A DNA stretch of 64,000 bases from Trebonia sp963773105 (GTDB taxonomy: Bacteria > Actinomycetota > Actinomycetes > Streptosporangiales > Streptosporangiaceae). Positions 51,489-59,668 of this stretch are shown one piece after another. Location of the stretch: positions 186,001-250,000 of the forward strand of contig CAVZAA010000005.1 in assembly GCA_963773105.1 (NCBI GenBank), given 5' to 3'. The notes under the pieces are model-generated. The model was not told the origin of the DNA. It ran no database searches and saw only the letters and a list, made by a program, of their open reading frames with translations. A program made the translations under genes and the position numbers. How positions within the stretch are numbered: position 1 is the stretch's first letter; every line of letters starts with the position of its first letter.

Positions 51489-52621
51489 CGGCTGATCACC
51501 TTCAGCGCCTCGGTGACCCGGTGGCGGTTCATCCGGCCGAAGTTGTAGTAGGCGGCGCAGGCGCCCTCCGGTGACACCATGCAGGTGCCGATCGGCGTCT
51601 CCGGGGTGCAGGCGGTGCCGAACACCTTGCACTCCCACGGCTTGAGCACGCCCTTGAGCACCTCGCCGCACTGGCACGCCTTGGGATCGGCCACCCGCAC
51701 GCCGGGCACGTCGAACAGCACCTCGGCGTCGAACCGCTCGTATTCCGGCCGGACCCGCAGGGCGGAGTGGGAGATGAACCCGAGCCCGCGCCACTCGAAG
51801 TAGGGCCGCAGCTCCATGGTCTGGCCGATCACCCGCAACGCGACCGGGTTCCCGTCCCACGGCACCACGCGCGAGTACTGGTTCTCCACCACCGAGCGGC
51901 CCTGGGACAGCTGGAGCATCAGCATGTAGATGGACTGCAGGATGTCGAGCGGCTCGAATCCGGCCGTGACCACCGGCTTGCCGTAGTCCCTGGCGATGAA
52001 CTCGTACGGCCGGCAGCCGATCACGGTGGACACGTGACCGGGGCCGATGAAGCCGTCCAGCCGCAGGTCGGGCGAGTCGAGTATCGCCTTGATGGCGGGG
52101 ATGATCGTGACGTGGTTGCAGAAGACCGAGAAGTTCTCCAGTCCCTCGGCGGCGGCGCGCAGGATGGTCATGGCGGTCGACGGAGCGGTGGTCTCGAACC
52201 CGATGGCCATGAAGACGACCCGCTTGTCCGGGTTCTGACGGGCGATCTTCAGCGAGTCGAGCGGCGAGTACACCATCCGGATGTCGGTACCCGCCGCCTT
52301 CGCGTCGAAGAACGACCCGGCGCTGCCGGGCACCCGCATCATGTCGCCGAACGAGGTCATGATCACGTCGTCGGCCGACGCCAGGTGCATCGCGTCGTCG
52401 ACTCGGCCCATCGGGATCACACACACCGGGCATCCCGGGCCGTGCACCAGGGTGATCGACTCGGGCAGGTAGTCCTCGAGGCCGTGCTTGTAGATCGTGT
52501 GGGTGTGCCCGCCGCACACCTCCATCAGCTTGTACTGGCGCCCCGGCTCGCACAGGGCCGCGATCTTGGCCGCCAGCGCGTGCGCCTTGTCAGCGTCGCG
52601 GAACTCATCGACAAACCGCAT
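51485..52621 (-). CDS. hypD: Hydrogenase maturation protein HypD
   Basis: Iron-sulfur scaffold that with HypC assembles Fe(CN)2CO; 378 residues, normal. Conserved cysteines in MEVCGGHTHTIYKHGL and HGPGCPVCVIP (redox/iron site), and the 4Fe4S ligands near the C-terminus in ACQCGEVL, FGTACTPETPIGTCMVSPEG. GFETTAP and FIGPGHVS also match. The start at 52621 (MRFVDEFRD) is chosen over upstream in-frame codons because the family begins there. It lies 11 bases after hypC. Confidence 0.96.
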   Translation of the reverse strand: MRFVDEFRDADKAHALAAKIAALCEPGRQYKLMEVCGGHTHTIYKHGLEDYLPESITLVHGPGCPVCVIPMGRVDDAMHLASADDVIMTSFGDMMRVPGSAGSFFDAKAAGTDIRMVYSPLDSLKIARQNPDKRVVFMAIGFETTAPSTAMTILRAAAEGLENFSVFCNHVTIIPAIKAILDSPDLRLDGFIGPGHVSTVIGCRPYEFIARDYGKPVVTAGFEPLDILQSIYMLMLQLSQGRSVVENQYSRVVPWDGNPVALRVIGQTMELRPYFEWRGLGFISHSALRVRPEYERFDAEVLFDVPGVRVADPKACQCGEVLKGVLKPWECKVFGTACTPETPIGTCMVSPEGACAAYYNFGRMNRHRVTEALKVISR

Positions 52622-52632
52622 GCGCCACGCTC

Positions 52633-52905
52633 CTATTCGATCCGGGATTCCTGCAGGGCGGCGAGCTCGTCGTCGTAGGCCTGCCCGATTCCCTCGAGGA
52701 ACTCGAGCGCGGCGGCGGCCTCGGCTTCGTCGATCTTGGACAGCGCAAACCCGACGTGGATCAGCACCCACTCCCCCGGGACGGGCATGTCGTCGGCCAG
52801 CAGGCCGATGTTGATCACCCGCTTCACCCCGCTCACGTCGACTTTGGCCAGGTCGGGCTGATCGGGCAGGAACTCGATCACCTCACCGGGGATACCGAGG
52901 CACAT
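52633..52905 (-). CDS. hypC: Hydrogenase assembly chaperone HypC
   Basis: Chaperone of 90 residues that carries the Fe(CN)2CO unit to the large subunit. It begins MCLGIPGEV; Cys2 after Met removal is the essential ligand. VDVSGVKRVINIGLL and GEWVLIHVGFALSKIDEAEA are the beta-barrel core and family helix. Its 5' end overlaps the 3' end of the SIS-domain gene by 28 bases, so the operon runs SIS-HypC-like-SIS-hypC-hypD-hypE. Another HypC lies at 63633 and a variant at 53587. Confidence 0.95.
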   Translation of the reverse strand: MCLGIPGEVIEFLPDQPDLAKVDVSGVKRVINIGLLADDMPVPGEWVLIHVGFALSKIDEAEAAAALEFLEGIGQAYDDELAALQESRIE

Positions 52906-53603
52906 AACATCACCACCTCCGTCTGGAGCAGCCTAAGGGTCAGTTCCCACAACGCGTGATACATCGTGGTCTGCGCCTCCTGGATCCGGTGGACCGAGGC
53001 GGACGGCGCCACGAACAGGTAATCCAGGCTGTCGAGCTCGGCCATCTTGCCGCCGTCGTAGCCGGCGATGCCCACCGTCAGCATTCCGCGCCTGCTCGCC
53101 TCGTCGAAGGCGCGCAGCAGGTTGGCCGAGTTGCCGCTGGTCGACAGGCCGACCGCGATGTCCCGCGGTCCGCCGAACGCCGCCAGCGGCCGGGAGAACA
53201 CGACCTCGACCCCGATGTCATTGCACAGCGCCGTCATCACCGCGCCGTCGCTGGTCAGCCCGTAGGCCGGAAGCGGCCGGGCGCCCCCGCCGGGATTGAG
53301 GAACAGGGTGACCAGCTGCTGGGCGTCGCTGGAGCTGCCGCCGTTGCCGAACGCGAACAGGCGGCCGCCCGCCGCGAACCGGTCGGCCATGTCGCCCGCG
53401 CACGCCAGCAGGCGCTCGCCGTCGCGGTCGCGCACGGTCCGGCGCAGCTCGATGATCTCCTCCGCCTTGGCCACGGTGGACCGGCGCACCTCGGCCAGAA
53501 CGGCGCCGATGTCGCTGGCGTCCGCGTACAGGAACGGGTACAGCGATTCCATCGAGCCCGGTGAGCCCGGGACGGGGCTGCCTGCGTCAGCCACGCGGGT
53601 CAC
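52878..53603 (-). CDS. SIS-domain protein (GmhA-like), hyp operon copy 1
   Basis: Sugar isomerase-type domain of 241 residues like D-sedoheptulose 7-phosphate isomerase GmhA. Phosphosugar-binding segments: LFAFGNGGSSSDAQQLVTLF, AVGLSTSGNSANLLRAF and GIAGYDGGKMAELDSLDYLF; the C-terminal helix is VHRIQEAQTTMYHALWEL. The start is GTG 53603 (an internal ATG at 53552 is possible). It overlaps the HypC-like gene upstream and hypC downstream, so it is translated with them. A role in hydrogenase maturation is inferred only from position. Confidence 0.87.
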   Translation of the reverse strand: MTRVADAGSPVPGSPGSMESLYPFLYADASDIGAVLAEVRRSTVAKAEEIIELRRTVRDRDGERLLACAGDMADRFAAGGRLFAFGNGGSSSDAQQLVTLFLNPGGGARPLPAYGLTSDGAVMTALCNDIGVEVVFSRPLAAFGGPRDIAVGLSTSGNSANLLRAFDEASRRGMLTVGIAGYDGGKMAELDSLDYLFVAPSASVHRIQEAQTTMYHALWELTLRLLQTEVVMLCASVSPVR

Positions 53604-53838
53604 CGCCTACGACCGCGATCGCCTCGCCCGCGTGCACCAGGATGGTGTCGCCGATCCCGGCCGCGACCAGGGCGACGCTCACTTCCTCCTGGCCGGCGCC
53701 GGTGTCGACGATCGCCAGGTCGTCGTCGAGCAGCCGCACCACCGTGACCGCGACGGCCTGGTCCGAGCACGTGATGCACACCTCGTCGTGGCACTCGGGT
53801 ACGGCCGGCCCGGCCGCCTGCGGGCGCTGCCCGGTCAC
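53587..53838 (-). CDS. HypC/HupF-family variant
   Basis: Protein of 83 residues. ECHDEVCITCSDQAVAVTVV and DTILVHAGEAIAVVGG match the second type of HypC/HybG/HupF proteins (CITCGD... then LLVHAG). It lacks the MCLGIP N-terminus, so the usual iron-carrying Cys2 is replaced by a CxxC further in. The GTG at 53838 overlaps the stop of the second SIS gene (GTGA). It is likely to pair with the SIS proteins or act as a specialised chaperone for this hydrogenase. Confidence 0.75.
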   Translation of the reverse strand: MTGQRPQAAGPAVPECHDEVCITCSDQAVAVTVVRLLDDDLAIVDTGAGQEEVSVALVAAGIGDTILVHAGEAIAVVGGDPRG

Positions 53839-54479
53839 GCGACCACCTCCGGCGCCAGCACGCCCGGCTGCTCGAAGAACACGTGTACCAGTTCCCACAG
53901 CACGTGATACATGGTCACGTGCGTTTCCTTGACAACGCAGGGATCGTCCGACCGGGCGACGAGCAGGTGATCCACCGTCGAGCTGGCGGCGATCGCGCCG
54001 CCGTCCCCGCCGACCAGAGCGACGGTCAGCATCCCGAGTTCACGCGCGGCCGCCAGGCCGTGAAGGACGCTCGCGCAATCGCCGTCGGCCGATATGCCCA
54101 GCGCGATGTCGGCCGACCCGGCCAGGCAGCGGAGCTGGTGGGCGAAGATCTCGGCCAGGCCCTGGCTGGCGGCGATGCCGGTCACGGTCGCCACGTCGGA
54201 GGCGAGCGAGATGGCGGGCAGCGCGCGCTTGCCGACGATCACCGGGTGGACGAACTCCACCGCGACGTGCTGCGCGTCGGTGCTCGCCGGGCCGATGCCG
54301 AACACCACCAGCTTGCCGCCCCGGTGGAACCGCATCGCCATCGCGTGACAGGCGGCCGCGACATCCTCCGCGTGCGCGGCGAGGTCGCGCACGGGCGCGT
54401 CCCTGCGCTCGAAAAGCGCGGCAACCGGATCGCCTTGAACGGGACTGCCGCGGGCGAATGATCGCACCACCTTGGTCAC
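53835..54479 (-). CDS. SIS-domain protein, hyp operon copy 2
   Basis: SIS-fold protein of 214 residues, first gene of the minus-strand hyp operon. LVVFGIGPASTDAQHVAVEF replaces the GNGGSSSDA of copy 1; ALGISADGDCASVLHGLAAA and ALVGGDGGAIAASSTVDHLL are the other phosphosugar loops; the C-terminus is VVKETHVTMYHVLWELVHVF. The Ser-rich phosphate loop is altered (GIGPAST), so this copy may have lost catalysis and form a heteromer with copy 1. It starts at 54479. Confidence 0.83.
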   Translation of the reverse strand: MTKVVRSFARGSPVQGDPVAALFERRDAPVRDLAAHAEDVAAACHAMAMRFHRGGKLVVFGIGPASTDAQHVAVEFVHPVIVGKRALPAISLASDVATVTGIAASQGLAEIFAHQLRCLAGSADIALGISADGDCASVLHGLAAARELGMLTVALVGGDGGAIAASSTVDHLLVARSDDPCVVKETHVTMYHVLWELVHVFFEQPGVLAPEVVA

Positions 54480-54617
54480 TTCCTCGACGGTCGTCAGTGT
54501 CCGTAGCGGGCATCACGGGCCGTGTTCCCGGCGGCCTCCCTTGCCCGGCCACCATAGCAACAACCGTAGGACAGTTGTGGGATCAGGTCCAGAGACAAGG
54601 TGGACACTTTTGACCGC

Positions 54618-55211
54618 CTAGGACGGCGCTGGTTCCTCCTTGGCCGCGCGGCCAAGGTCCACCTCGAACTCGGCCACCACCTCGTCGCGCAGCTTGAGCG
54701 CGCCGAAGAAGCCCGTGTAGGGCTTGATGCCGAAGGCCGACTGGACGACGGTCACGGTCCCGCGGTAGCGGCCGGGGGCCGGGGCGGTCAGTTGCAGGCG
54801 GACCGGCTGCGATCGGCCGTTGAGCGTGAGCGTCCCCTCGATCGCGCCGCCGACCGAGGAGGGGATGACCCGGGTGGACCGGAAGGTGGCGGTGGCCCCG
54901 CCGCCGAGTATCTTGCGCATCGTCGACTCGATATCGCGGCGATCGGAGTCGCTGAGCGGGCGGGCGCCGCCGGTCCCCTCCCGGACGACGAGGGAGCCGA
55001 GATCGAGCTCGGCGCTCACGGTGGCCGCCGTCAGGTCGTCGCCCCCGCTCTCAGCGGCAGCGGCCTGCGGGACAGTAATGTCCGCCGACCAGCGGGTGAC
55101 GTCGATCGCCAGGTCGTGACCGACCCGTGCGGCCAGCCCGGCCCTGGTCGTCTTGATGACGACGCGGCCGGCGTCGGGCCCCAGCCGGTAGGTACCTGTG
55201 GAAGCAGCCAT
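54618..55211 (-). CDS. YceI-family lipid/isoprenoid-binding protein
   Basis: YceI-like lipocalin fold, 197 residues. TYRLGPDAGRVVIKTTRAGL, VSAELDLGSLVV and GTLTLNGRSQPVRL with FGIKPYTGFFGALKLRDEV near the C-terminus follow the family pattern. No signal peptide, so it is cytoplasmic. Relatives bind polyisoprenoids such as quinones; next to an uptake hydrogenase a quinone link is attractive but unproven. It lies between the hyp operon and the HTH regulator, with gaps of 138 and 42 bases. Confidence 0.87.
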   Translation of the reverse strand: MAASTGTYRLGPDAGRVVIKTTRAGLAARVGHDLAIDVTRWSADITVPQAAAAESGGDDLTAATVSAELDLGSLVVREGTGGARPLSDSDRRDIESTMRKILGGGATATFRSTRVIPSSVGGAIEGTLTLNGRSQPVRLQLTAPAPGRYRGTVTVVQSAFGIKPYTGFFGALKLRDEVVAEFEVDLGRAAKEEPAPS

Positions 55212-55253
55212 CGCCCCACCGTAAGCGCTCCGCCAACGGCGGTCTACCCGAGG

Positions 55254-55820
55254 TCAGGGGAACGGGATGTCGCCGAACAGCTCGCGAATGCGCCGCAGGT
55301 CCCGCAGTCGCGGCTCGGTGGCGCCGCCCACCCAGCGGCTGACCGTCTTCACCGACACGCCCAGCTGACGGGCGGCGGCCTCCATGGTCATGCCCTCCCG
55401 GCGCAGCATGCCCGCCATCCAGTCGGCGAACGACGACGCGTCGCCGTTGGGCGCGTCTCCGGCCTCGCGCAAGGCCCCCGAGCCGCCCGCGCTCAGGAAC
55501 GACGTCAGCGCGTTCACGCTGGTCGGGGTGCCCAGGTTGGGGCCCGAGCGCAGCACGTCAACCTCGACGTGGTCAGGGAAGATGCGGAACGAGACGTTGA
55601 TCGCGCCGGTCGGGCCGGCGGCGTCGAGCAGCGCCTGGGCGACGGTCTGGCCGACCTCGCGGTTGTCTTCCTCCGACAGTGGCGACTGGGCCAGGCAGCG
55701 GCGGACGAAGTCGCGGATGTCAGGGATTGAGGACGGCCGGGCGGGGAAGGTCTGCGACACGACGACGACCGGCACGACCTCGATGTTTTCGCTGATCGCG
55801 TGGTCCTCTGCCCTGTCCAT
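55254..55820 (-). CDS. HTH regulator with a degenerate ATPase-like N-terminal domain
   Basis: Protein of 188 residues. The C-terminal helix-turn-helix (about 150-180) reads MTMEAAARQLGVSVKTVSRW, a Cro/C1-like motif. The N-terminal part (SSIPDIRDFVRRCLAQSPLS, VGQTVAQALLDAAGPTGAIN, VSFRIFPDHVEVDVL) resembles the anti-sigma/HATPase fold but lacks the Asn of the N-box. I choose the ATG at 55820; another lies at 55886. It is divergent from hhyS and probably controls the hydrogenase genes through the inverted repeat at 55958. Confidence 0.75.
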   Translation of the reverse strand: MDRAEDHAISENIEVVPVVVVSQTFPARPSSIPDIRDFVRRCLAQSPLSEEDNREVGQTVAQALLDAAGPTGAINVSFRIFPDHVEVDVLRSGPNLGTPTSVNALTSFLSAGGSGALREAGDAPNGDASSFADWMAGMLRREGMTMEAAARQLGVSVKTVSRWVGGATEPRLRDLRRIRELFGDIPFP

Positions 55821-55957
55821 GCTCCAACTCCGCCGTTCCGGTGCAGCTGATTTGCCCGACGCCGACCCAACTAGCTGCGGCGTCATTCATGAGGGTATGT
55901 GGGAATGAGCGCAGCAGACGAATCCTCGCACGGCCGGACATGCAGGTGGAGATGCGC

Positions 55958-55985
55958 TAGACAGACAGGTGGACATGTCTGTCTA
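55958..55985. promoter_or_regulatory. Perfect 10-bp inverted repeat upstream of hhyS
   Basis: TAGACAGACA (55958-55967), an 8-base spacer, and TGTCTGTCTA (55976-55985). It lies in the 419-base region between the divergent HTH gene and hhyS. A partial copy of the spacer sequence (GGACATGCAGGTGGA) precedes it at 55937. Probable operator for the HTH regulator. No other gene is seen between 55887 and 56239. Confidence 0.65.
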
Positions 55986-56239
55986 CCAGGGCGACTTTTT
56001 TGTCTTGTGGACCGCCGATCGCGGGAATACGATGGGCGAACCGGCTGCGTGAGCGTGTAGCTACGGATCCGGCTCTCGGAGCATGAGATGAGCAGCGCGA
56101 GGCGGCGACTACCGCCAACGATCTGCTGGGCAGGGCGAGAACGGACTCGCCCGACCCAGAGATGCCGCGACGCCCGATCCGGCTCGCCCCCAAACCGCCA
56201 GCCCGCACGCGCGGGCAGCCGACCGAAGGGTGGCATGCG

Positions 56240-57277
56240 ATGACGCAGGAGGAGCCAGTCGTCCATATTCTCTGGATGAACGGGGGGCTCGGGTGCGACG
56301 GGGACTCGGTGGCGCTGACCGCCGCGACCCAGCCGAGCATCGAGGAGATCGTGCTGGGGGCCCTGCCCGGACTCCCTAAGGTGGCGGTGCACTGGCCCCT
56401 GATCGACTTCGAGTGCGGTCCCGAGCAGGGCGCGGACACGTTCATCGAGTGGTGGTTCAAGGCCGATCGGGGTGAACTCGACCCGTTCGTCCTCGTGGTC
56501 GAGGGGTCCATACCGAACGAGGCGATCAAGTCCGAGGGCTACTGGTGCGGCTTCGGCAACAACCCGGCGACGGGCCAGCCGATGACCACCAGCGAGTGGC
56601 TGGACCGGCTGGCGCCGAAGGCCACCGCCATCCTGGCGGTCGGAACGTGCGCCACCTACGGCGGCATCCACGCCATGGCCGGCAACCCCACCGGGGCCAT
56701 GGGCGTGCCCGACTACCTGGGGTGGGACTGGAAGTCCAAGGCGGGCCTGCCGGTCGTGTGCGTGCCCGGCTGCCCGACCCACCCGGACAACCTGTCCGAG
56801 ACGATCCTGTACCTGCTGTACCAGGTGGCGGGGGCCGCGCCGATGATCCCGCTGGACGAGGCGCTGCGGCCGCGGTGGCTGTTCGACGCGACCGTGCACG
56901 AGGGCTGCGACCGGGCCGGCTACTACGAGCAGGGCCAGTTCGCGAGCGCCTACGACTCGCCCAAGTGCCTGGTCAAGCTGGGCTGCTGGGGCCCTGTGGT
57001 CAAGTGCAACGTGCCCAAGCGGGGCTGGATCAACGGCGTCGGCGGCTGCCCCAACGTGGGCGGGATCTGCATCGCCTGCACGATGCCGGGGTTCCCCGAC
57101 AAGTTCATGCCGTTCATGGACGAGCCACCGGGGGCGCGCGTCTCCACCGCCGCCAGCGGCATGTACGGCTCGGTCATCCGCACCCTGCGGGGCTTCACCG
57201 CCAATACGGCCGACAAGGAGCCGAAGTGGCGGGCGAAGGGCTCCGAACTGCTCACCGGCTACCAGAAAACGTGGTGA
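56240..57277 (+). CDS. hhyS: [NiFe]-hydrogenase small subunit, group 1h (actinobacterial type)
   Basis: Electron-transfer subunit of 345 residues, three FeS clusters. The proximal-cluster motif reads GGLGCDGDSV: Cys19, and Asp22 where most hydrogenases have Cys, as in the structurally known Ralstonia actinobacterial-type enzyme. Other ligands lie in VGTCATYGG, VPGCPTHPDN, HEGCDRAGYY, SPKCLVKLGCWGPVVKCN and GGCPNVGGICIACTMPGFPD. There is no Tat signal after the chosen ATG 56240; the open frame upstream to 56162 adds only a Pro/Arg-rich stretch. So the enzyme faces the cytoplasm. Six bases separate it from hhyL. Confidence 0.95.
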   Translation: MTQEEPVVHILWMNGGLGCDGDSVALTAATQPSIEEIVLGALPGLPKVAVHWPLIDFECGPEQGADTFIEWWFKADRGELDPFVLVVEGSIPNEAIKSEGYWCGFGNNPATGQPMTTSEWLDRLAPKATAILAVGTCATYGGIHAMAGNPTGAMGVPDYLGWDWKSKAGLPVVCVPGCPTHPDNLSETILYLLYQVAGAAPMIPLDEALRPRWLFDATVHEGCDRAGYYEQGQFASAYDSPKCLVKLGCWGPVVKCNVPKRGWINGVGGCPNVGGICIACTMPGFPDKFMPFMDEPPGARVSTAASGMYGSVIRTLRGFTANTADKEPKWRAKGSELLTGYQKTW

Positions 57278-57282
57278 ACGCG

Positions 57283-59091
57283 ATGACGACGACTGAGAAT
57301 GCCAAGACGACGAGCACTGGCGGCGCCGAGCTCACCGAGATGGCGTGGGATCCGATCACCAGGATCGTGGGCAGCCTCGGCATCTACACGAAGATCGACT
57401 TCAAGGCCAAGCGGGTGGCCGAGTGCCACAGCACCTCGTCGATCTTCCGCGGCTACAGCATCTTCATGAAGGGCAAGGACCCTCGGGACGCGCACTTCAT
57501 CACCAGCCGCATTTGCGGCATCTGCGGTGACAACCACGCGACCTGCTCGGTCTACGCCCAGAACATGGCCTACGGCGTCCGCCCGCCGCACCTGGGCGAG
57601 TGGATACTCAACCTCGGCGAGGCGGCCGAGTACATGTTCGACCACAACATCTTCCAGGAGAACCTGGTCGGGGTCGACTTCTGCGAGAAGATGGTGGCCG
57701 AGACCAACCCCGGTGTGCTCGAGCAGGCGAACTCGACCGAGGCGGCGCACGCGGCCGACCACGGCTACCGGACGATCGGCGACATCATGCGCTCGCTGAA
57801 CCCTCTCGAGGGCGAGTTCTACCGGGAGGCGCTGCAGGTGTCCCGGTCCACCCGGGAGATGTTCTGCCTGATGGAGGGGCGCCACGTGCACCCGTCCACG
57901 CTGTACCCGGGCGGGGTCGGCACGGTGGCGACGGTGCAGCTGTTCACCGACTACCTGACCCGGCTGATGCGGTACGTGGAATTCATGAAGCGCGTCGTGC
58001 CGATGCACGACGACCTGTTCGACTTCTTCTACGACGCGCTTCCCGGCTACGAGGAGGTCGGCAGGCGGCGGGTGCTGCTCGGCTGCTGGGGCAGCTTCAA
58101 CAACCCCGAGTACTGCGACTTCACCTACCGCAACATGGCCGACTGGGGCCGCAAGATGTTCGTCACGCCGGGCGTGGTGGTCGACGGCAAGCTCGTCACC
58201 AACAGCCTGGTCGACATCAACCTGGGCATCAGGATCCTGCTCGGCCACTCGTTCTACGAGGACTGGGAAGACCAGGAGATGTTCGTCACCCGCGACGAGC
58301 TCGGCAACCCGGTCGACCGCCGCCATCCGTGGAACCAGCACACCATCCCGCGTCCGGCCAAGCGCGACTTCGATGACAAGTACTCCTGGACCATGTCGCC
58401 GCGCTGGTTCGACGGGAAGGACCACCTTCCGCTCGACACCGGCGGCGGCCCGATCGCCCGGCTGTGGGCCACCGCCCTGGCCGGCCTGGTCGACATCGGC
58501 TACGTGAAGTCCACCGGGCACAGCGTGCAGATCAACCTGCCCCGCACCGTGTCCAAGCCGGAGGTCACCTTTGAGTGGAAGATCCCGGTCGACAAGAAGG
58601 GGCAGCCGCTGTCCAACGCGATCGAGCGGGACCGGGCCAGGACCTACTTCCAGGCCTACGCGGCCGCCTGCGCCCTGTACTTCGTCGAGCAGGGACTGGC
58701 CGAGATCCGGGCCGGCCGGACCAAGACCTGGGAGCCGTTCAACGTGCCGACGGACGCCGACAGCTGCGGCTTCACCGAAGCGGTGCGCGGTGTCCTCTCG
58801 CACCACATGGTGATCAGGGACGGCAAGATCGCGAACTACCACCCCTACCCGCCCACGCCGTGGAACGGCAGCGTCCGCGACAGCTACGGCACGCCGGGCC
58901 CCTACGAGGACGCCGTTCAGAACACCCCGATCTTCGAGGAGAACGCCCCGGAGAACTTCAAGGGCATCGACATCATGCGGGCGGTCAGAAGCTTCGACCC
59001 GTGCCTGCCCTGCGGCGTTCACATGTACCTGGGCGACGGCAAGGTGCTGAAGACGGCGCATTCGCCCACGGGGGTACCCCTGGCCATGTAA
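57283..59091 (+). CDS. hhyL: [NiFe]-hydrogenase large subunit, group 1h
   Basis: Catalytic subunit of 602 residues that splits H2, likely at atmospheric concentration as known for this group. N-terminal nickel ligands: RICGICGDNH (Cys78, Cys81). C-terminal ligands: DPCLPCGVH (Cys574, Cys577, His580). The 22 residues after His580 should be cut off by the protease encoded at 62295. EMAWDPITRIVGSLGIY opens the fold. The ATG 57283 is chosen; a GTG at 57274 overlapping hhyS is possible. The partner genes hypF, E, D, C, A are all in the window. Confidence 0.96.
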   Translation: MTTTENAKTTSTGGAELTEMAWDPITRIVGSLGIYTKIDFKAKRVAECHSTSSIFRGYSIFMKGKDPRDAHFITSRICGICGDNHATCSVYAQNMAYGVRPPHLGEWILNLGEAAEYMFDHNIFQENLVGVDFCEKMVAETNPGVLEQANSTEAAHAADHGYRTIGDIMRSLNPLEGEFYREALQVSRSTREMFCLMEGRHVHPSTLYPGGVGTVATVQLFTDYLTRLMRYVEFMKRVVPMHDDLFDFFYDALPGYEEVGRRRVLLGCWGSFNNPEYCDFTYRNMADWGRKMFVTPGVVVDGKLVTNSLVDINLGIRILLGHSFYEDWEDQEMFVTRDELGNPVDRRHPWNQHTIPRPAKRDFDDKYSWTMSPRWFDGKDHLPLDTGGGPIARLWATALAGLVDIGYVKSTGHSVQINLPRTVSKPEVTFEWKIPVDKKGQPLSNAIERDRARTYFQAYAAACALYFVEQGLAEIRAGRTKTWEPFNVPTDADSCGFTEAVRGVLSHHMVIRDGKIANYHPYPPTPWNGSVRDSYGTPGPYEDAVQNTPIFEENAPENFKGIDIMRAVRSFDPCLPCGVHMYLGDGKVLKTAHSPTGVPLAM

Positions 59092-59119
59092 CGCCGACAG
59101 CCGTTTAGAGGGAGTGCAG

Positions 59120-59668
59120 ATGGTCGGAGCCAGGGACGCGCGCGCCACCGGCGAGCGGGTCGAGGCGCTACTCGCCGAACTGCGAACGCGGGCCGGGCCG
59201 CAGGCCGGCGATGCCGCCGAGGAACTGGTGGGCTGCCTGGTCGAGCTCTACGGCACCGGGCTGACCACGATCGTCGCGATCCTGGCGGCCGATCCCGACG
59301 CCGGGCCGCGACTGCTCGACGCGCTGGCGGGCGACCCCCTGGTGGAGAGCCTGCTGCTGGTACACGACCTGCACCCGCTGGACGCCGACACCAGGATCAA
59401 CCGCGCCCTCGAGCGACTGCGCCCGCAACTGGGCTCGCACGCGGGTGCGATCGAGTATCTCGGCCTCGACGATCAGGGTGTGGCCAGCCTTCGGCTGACG
59501 GCGAGCGGCCACGGTTGCGGGTCCTCCTCGTCGACGGTGCCGCAGACCATCGAGGAAGCGGTGACGGAGGCCGCCCCTGAAGTGACGGGGGTGCAGGTCG
59601 AGGAGGTCGTGGCGGCGCCCGAGGTGCCCCTGCTGCAGATCATGCGGCGCCCGGCCGGAGCCCGGTGA
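59120..59668 (+). CDS. NifU-like protein of the hydrogenase operon
   Basis: Protein of 182 residues. The N-terminal half is helical (VEALLAELRTRAG, LLVHDLHPLDADTRINRALE). The C-terminal half (about 85-165) resembles the NifU C-terminal FeS-scaffold domain: YLGLDDQGVASLRLTASGHG and STVPQTIEEAVTEAAPEVTG. The usual Cys-x-x-Cys is reduced to one Cys (HGCGSSSST), so cluster binding as in Nfu is doubtful unless it dimerises. GGGAG precedes the ATG 59120. Such genes regularly follow hhySL and are thought to aid FeS insertion. Confidence 0.8.
   Translation: MVGARDARATGERVEALLAELRTRAGPQAGDAAEELVGCLVELYGTGLTTIVAILAADPDAGPRLLDALAGDPLVESLLLVHDLHPLDADTRINRALERLRPQLGSHAGAIEYLGLDDQGVASLRLTASGHGCGSSSSTVPQTIEEAVTEAAPEVTGVQVEEVVAAPEVPLLQIMRRPAGAR

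Noticed and set aside
56162..56239. Tat signal peptide on the hydrogenase small subunit
   Set aside because: The open frame upstream gives a Pro/Arg-rich stretch without a hydrophobic core or the RRxFxK motif; the family begins near the ATG at 56240.
57259..59148. Long minus-strand open frame (629 codons) opposite hhyL
   Set aside because: It covers the large subunit in antisense, has no protein-like motifs, and is expected where codons lacking TTA, CTA and TCA are read backwards.
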